Below are positions 51,213 through 54,654 of a DNA stretch of 54,654 nucleotides, piece by piece (the stretch's first letter is position 1; each line of letters opens with the position of its first letter). Location: NCBI GenBank assembly GCA_050250665.1, contig JBFWOF010000044.1, positions 1 through 54,654 of the forward strand, given 5' to 3'. Source of the stretch: JADKFD01 sp050250665. Lineage in GTDB: Bacteria; Pseudomonadota; Gammaproteobacteria; Xanthomonadales; SZUA-5. The position numbers and the translations under genes were made by a program. The notes under the pieces were generated by a model. It did not search any database and was not told the origin of the DNA. It worked only from the letters and a program-made list of their open reading frames with translations.

Positions 51213-51342
51213 GGGCGGGTCAGCGGCAGCGGTCATCGTGACCGGGGGTGCGAAGCATGCCACTGTCGGCGACAAAGCGTGTCACTGTGCCGACTCCGAC
51301 AGGGTTTATGCTGTGCGGATTATCGACGCTGGATTCTGACCG

Positions 51343-54243
51343 ATGCAACGTGCAAGCGCTTCCCTCGCCCTGTTCACGGGTTTGACTCTCGTTGCCAGCG
51401 GCGTATCGGCGAACGACACCGCACAAGCCACGCCTTATTCGCAGAACTGGACCGGCGCGGCGATCACGGTCAACGATGACTGGTCCGCCGTTCCGGGCGT
51501 AGTCGGTTATCTCGGCGATATCAACGGGAGCGCCCCGACCGGCGTCGATCCGCAGACGCTGTTGCTCGACTATTCCACGGTCTCGGCCATCGACGTCATC
51601 GCCAACCTCAGCAACACCGGCAGCACCGCTGGCGGCGTTGGCGATTTCGACAGCCTGCCGGACCCGGTGGTGGCCATGCAGGGCAGCGGTACCGCCGATG
51701 CCCCGCACCTGCTGTTCTATCTGAACACGCTGAATCGCGAGAACATCCGCGTGCGCTACAACCTGCGCGACATCGACGATGGCACCGACAACTCGGTGCA
51801 GCAGGTCGCCCTGCACTTCCGCGTCGGCGGCAGCGGCGGCTACACCAATGTCCCGGCCGCCTACGTGGCCGATGCCAGCGATGGCCCCAGTCTGACCAAG
51901 GTCACGCCGGTGGACGTAACCCTGCCGGCCGCGGCCAACAATCAGCCGCTGGTGATCCTGCGGATCATGACCACCAACGCCGCCGGCAGCGACGAATGGG
52001 TTGGCCCGGATGATGTGCTGGTCACCGGCAGTGGACTTGGCGGTCTGCCGATCATCGGCATCGGCGATGTCTCGCTGGCCGAGGGCAATACCCCCGGCAG
52101 CACCACCAGCTTCCAGTTCGCAGTGACGCTGGACGCCCCGGCGCCCGCCGGCGGCGTGCGCTTCGACGCCACCAGCGCCAGCGGCAGTGCCACCAGCGGC
52201 GATGATTTCGTGGCCATTGCGCTCAACGATGTCCTGATCCCGGCCGGACAGACCGGCGCCACGGTCGAAGTGCTGGTCAACCAGGATCTGATCGGCGAAT
52301 CCGACGAGGACTTCACGGTCACGCTGTCCGATCTGGTCAATGCCTTTGCCGGCGATACCAGCGGCCGCGGTCTGATCCTCAATGACGATCCGCTGGAGAT
52401 CTTCCAGATCCAGGGCAGCGGCACGAGCTCGCCGGTGGTCGGCAGCAGCGTCACCACGCTGGACAACAGCGTCACCGCATTGGCACCGAATGGTTTCTTC
52501 ATCCAGACCCCCGCCAATCGCGACGACAACAATCTGGCGACCTCGAACGGCATCTTCGTGTTCACCGGCAGCGCCCCGGGCGTGGCGGTGGGCGACCGTG
52601 TCAATGTCAGCGGCACGGTGCAGGAATTCTTCGAGTTCACCCAGATCAGCGGCTCGCCGACGGTGACTTTCGTCGGCACCGGCGCCGTGCCACCACCGGT
52701 GGTGCTGGATGCCAGCTTCCCCTCGCCGGTGCTGTCCACGCCCTCGTGCTACAGCAACGCCAATGGCGAATTTGCCAACTTCGAATGCATCGAAGGCATG
52801 CGCGTGAGCATCGCCAATGGTGTGGTCAATGCGCCCAATCAGCGCTTTGGCACCGATCCGATTGCCGAGGCGGTGATCCAGGCCGGTCCGGACCGCGGCC
52901 TGCGCGAGCCCGGCCTGGAAACGCCGGGCTACGCCGGCATCGCCGCGACGATTCCGCTGTGGGATCTGAATCCCGAAACTTTCGAGCTCGATCCTGACAA
53001 GCTCGGCCTGCCCAATCAGGTGCTCTACGGCGGCACCCGCTTTGCCGCCGAGGGCGTGATTGGCTATGACTTCGGCGATTTCGAGATCTGGCCGAGCAGC
53101 CTGACCATTCTGCAGGCCGCACCGATGCCGCGCCCCGTCGCTGTGCCCACACCCGGCAATCTGACCATCGGTTCGATCAACATGCTGCGCTTCTTCGATA
53201 CCGATCAGAACAACAACTTCAACAACCCGGCCTCGCTCAACTGCTTCGGCAATTTCACCTGTACCAGCGTCAGCAACTGTGGCGAAGTCTCCGAGGAAGG
53301 CGAGTACGGTCGGCGCATGGGCAAATTCTCGGCCTATATCCGCAATGTGCTGCGCGCGCCCGATGTGGTCGCCGTGCAGGAGGTCGAGAATCTGGGCGTG
53401 CTGGAAACCCTGGTCGCCAAGATCGCCCAGGACGATCCTGCCATCGTCTACACCGCCTATCTGTCCGAGGGCAGTGATGTCGGCGGCATCGATTCGGGCT
53501 TCCTGGTGCGCAGCGGGCGGGTCAACCCTGGCTTTACCGTGACCCAACTGGCCAAGGCCGAGCAGTTCACCTTCGATGTGCCGCCGTCCTGCCTGCACGA
53601 CCGTCCGCCCCTGCAGCTGACCGGTCAGTTCAGCGTCGGCGACCGGCCGTTCTCGGTGATCGTCAATCACACTCGATCCTTCAGCGGCATCAACGACTGC
53701 CGTCCCGGAGCGCCGGGCGAGCGTCTGTGCAAGAAGCGCCTGGCCCAATCGGAATCCATCGCCACCTTGATTCAGAGCTTCCAGACCAGCAATCCCACGG
53801 TGCCGCTGGTGATCATCGGCGACCACAACGCCTTCCAGTTCACCGACGGTCATGTCGATACCATCGGCACCATCCGCGGCACCGCCAAGCTGGCCGGCGA
53901 CCCCAATCCGGACAGCCTGCTGGCGCCGGTGGCCGACATCGTCGAACCCAATCTCAGCAATGCCGCCGACTCGGTGCCGGCCAACGACCGCTACAGCTAT
54001 TTCTTCGGCCGCGCCGTGCAACTGATCGATCACGCGCTGCTGTCGACAGCCGCACAGAACGTCTTTGTCGGCCTGAGCTACGCCCGCGCCAATGTCGATG
54101 CACCGCTGTTGTTCGAGCGCACCTCAGCCAATGTGCTGACCTATGGCGAGGACATGCTGCACAGCGGCTTCGAGGCTCCCAACGAATGGAGCCCGCTCAG
54201 AGTCTCGGATCACGATGGGCTGGTGATACGGCTGTTCCCGTAG
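51343..54243 (+). CDS. Large secreted nuclease (ExeM/NucH-like endonuclease/exonuclease/phosphatase family)
   Basis: 966 residues with a signal peptide (LALFTGLTLVASGVSA, cleavage near residue 24). A beta-sandwich region comes first, then a Calx-beta-type repeat near residues 235-345 (SASGSATSGDDFVAIALNDV, ESDEDFTVTLSDLV), then an OB-like region (FIQTPANRDDNNLATSNGIF, VGDRVNVSGTVQEF) as in ExeM-type nucleases. The catalytic DNase-I-like domain begins near residue 605: SINMLRFFD, DVVAVQEVEN (metal Glu), DSGFLVR, VNHTRSF, VIIGDHNAF and SDHDGLVIRLFP with the final Asp-His. It probably degrades extracellular DNA for nutrients or biofilm turnover. Seven or so cysteines near the catalytic domain fit export. 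It is divergent from the peroxidase gene. Confidence 0.92.
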   Translation: MQRASASLALFTGLTLVASGVSANDTAQATPYSQNWTGAAITVNDDWSAVPGVVGYLGDINGSAPTGVDPQTLLLDYSTVSAIDVIANLSNTGSTAGGVGDFDSLPDPVVAMQGSGTADAPHLLFYLNTLNRENIRVRYNLRDIDDGTDNSVQQVALHFRVGGSGGYTNVPAAYVADASDGPSLTKVTPVDVTLPAAANNQPLVILRIMTTNAAGSDEWVGPDDVLVTGSGLGGLPIIGIGDVSLAEGNTPGSTTSFQFAVTLDAPAPAGGVRFDATSASGSATSGDDFVAIALNDVLIPAGQTGATVEVLVNQDLIGESDEDFTVTLSDLVNAFAGDTSGRGLILNDDPLEIFQIQGSGTSSPVVGSSVTTLDNSVTALAPNGFFIQTPANRDDNNLATSNGIFVFTGSAPGVAVGDRVNVSGTVQEFFEFTQISGSPTVTFVGTGAVPPPVVLDASFPSPVLSTPSCYSNANGEFANFECIEGMRVSIANGVVNAPNQRFGTDPIAEAVIQAGPDRGLREPGLETPGYAGIAATIPLWDLNPETFELDPDKLGLPNQVLYGGTRFAAEGVIGYDFGDFEIWPSSLTILQAAPMPRPVAVPTPGNLTIGSINMLRFFDTDQNNNFNNPASLNCFGNFTCTSVSNCGEVSEEGEYGRRMGKFSAYIRNVLRAPDVVAVQEVENLGVLETLVAKIAQDDPAIVYTAYLSEGSDVGGIDSGFLVRSGRVNPGFTVTQLAKAEQFTFDVPPSCLHDRPPLQLTGQFSVGDRPFSVIVNHTRSFSGINDCRPGAPGERLCKKRLAQSESIATLIQSFQTSNPTVPLVIIGDHNAFQFTDGHVDTIGTIRGTAKLAGDPNPDSLLAPVADIVEPNLSNAADSVPANDRYSYFFGRAVQLIDHALLSTAAQNVFVGLSYARANVDAPLLFERTSANVLTYGEDMLHSGFEAPNEWSPLRVSDHDGLVIRLFP

Positions 54244-54256
54244 GCCGGAAGCTTCT

Positions 54257-54530
54257 GTAGGTCCGGACTTGTCTGGAGGCTTCTGGCACGTACGGTTTGA
54301 GTAGGTTGCCGTGAAAGTCGTTCAGGCGAGTGCTGTCGCTCCCTCCCCGATGTTCGGGGAGGGCTGGGGAGGGGTTAGGCAAGAAACCCTATGCAACGGT
54401 CATGGCACCAGCGACTTTCATGATGGCGAGTGACTCGCAGCCATGACCGTTGGGCTAAGGCCGCAGGCTTTGCCCAACCTACATTGCCTGTCTGGACGCT
54501 TCTGGCTGGCATGGTTTGGGTAGGTTGCCC
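54257..54530. repeat. Repeats after the nuclease gene
   Basis: The space 54244-54604 shows no gene. GTAGGTCCGGACTTGTCTGG (54257) belongs to the GTCCAGAC family. GTCTGGAGGCTTCTGG and GGTTTGAGTAGGTTGCC near 54271-54310 recur as GTCTGGACGCTTCTGG and GGTTTGGGTAGGTTGCC near 54490-54527. GCTCCCTCCCCGATGTTCGG with GGAGGGC (54338-54364) is a hairpin common after genes. ACGGTCATGG and CCATGACCGT (54399 and 54442 areas) are another complementary pair. Confidence 0.7.
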
Positions 54531-54604
54531 CACGCGTCAATAATCCCTGAGACAGCTTGATCACAAGTTATCCCTCGTTTTGGGGCGGCTTTTCGGAGAG
54601 TGAC

Positions 54605-54654
54605 ATGCCAAAGCCGCATCGGGTTCGCCCGCCAGATCCACCGGTTTCTATTGA
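54605..54654 (+). CDS. Start of an unidentified gene, cut by the window edge
   Basis: An ATG at 54605 stands four bases after GGAGAG (54595-54600), a good ribosome site, and the frame stays open to the edge. Only 16 residues are visible, MPKPHRVRPPDPPVSI, too few for a family call. A start rich in Pro and Arg is also seen in some transposases, but this is not evidence enough. Confidence 0.4.
   Translation, partial: MPKPHRVRPPDPPVSI

Noticed and set aside
54151..54180. HSGFE near the end of the secreted nuclease as a third GFE tail
   Set aside because: It is followed by the catalytic SDHDG motif inside the nuclease domain, so it is probably a chance match.
54605..54654. Start of a REP-associated transposase (RAYT)
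   Set aside because: Sixteen residues are too few and do not match the RAYT starts I know; left as an unidentified partial gene.

Overview
The window looks like chromosomal DNA of a GC-rich gammaproteobacterium, most likely from the Xanthomonadales/Lysobacterales side (Rhodanobacteraceae- or Dokdonella-like). The reasons are a gammaproteobacterial recC-recB-recD cluster, many palindromic REP-type repeats of the GTAGGAGCG family, several large secreted multidomain proteins (two ending in a GFE tail), and a single DUF6768 gene beside an ECF sigma factor. This placement is inference from gene content. No rRNA, tRNA, CRISPR array, phage hallmark or complete insertion sequence was seen.

Layout. 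1-1295: end of a secreted beta-helix protein and a small secreted Cys-rich protein. 1346-4171 (minus): a tight four-gene cluster (FMN-binding protein, ApbE flavin transferase, four-helix His-containing membrane protein, outer-membrane barrel) behind a promoter whose -10 lies inside a perfect Fur-box-like palindrome; I read it as an iron-responsive extracytoplasmic flavinyl electron-transfer chain. 4404-5071: membrane protein plus XRE regulator. 5714-8045 (minus): three translationally coupled genes, two of them paralogous Cys-motif membrane proteins. 8153-10758: CorA and an APC permease. 11156-12053: arsR-arsI with a promoter and operator. 12208-14592: ECF sigma factor, DUF6768 protein and a porin. 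14915-18073: secreted sortilin-like Asp-box protein. 18198-20056: SDR dehydrogenase and a divergent, frameshifted LysR gene.

20087-23407 is the most unusual gene: a membrane-anchored, two-ring Clp/Hsp100-type AAA+ protein whose C-terminus resembles class I release factor RF2 but lacks both the GGQ and the codon-reading SPF motifs. It keeps an IGF tripeptide where ClpA and ClpC carry their ClpP-docking loop. It is followed by a secreted metalloprotease (23536-27714) and glutaminase (28113-29027).

29288-45298 is mostly DNA-end processing: sbcD-sbcC, a GT83-type glycosyltransferase in the opposite direction, then recC-recB-recD in one overlapping operon. 45718-54243 holds a class V aminotransferase, dcd, a cyclophilin, a DUF350 protein, nth, a membrane protein, glutathione peroxidase and a secreted nuclease. 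Repeat-rich spacers separate most of these units. Two copies of the GTAGGAGCG repeat supply the stop codons of recD and of the aminotransferase gene. A new reading frame opens at 54605 and runs off the end.
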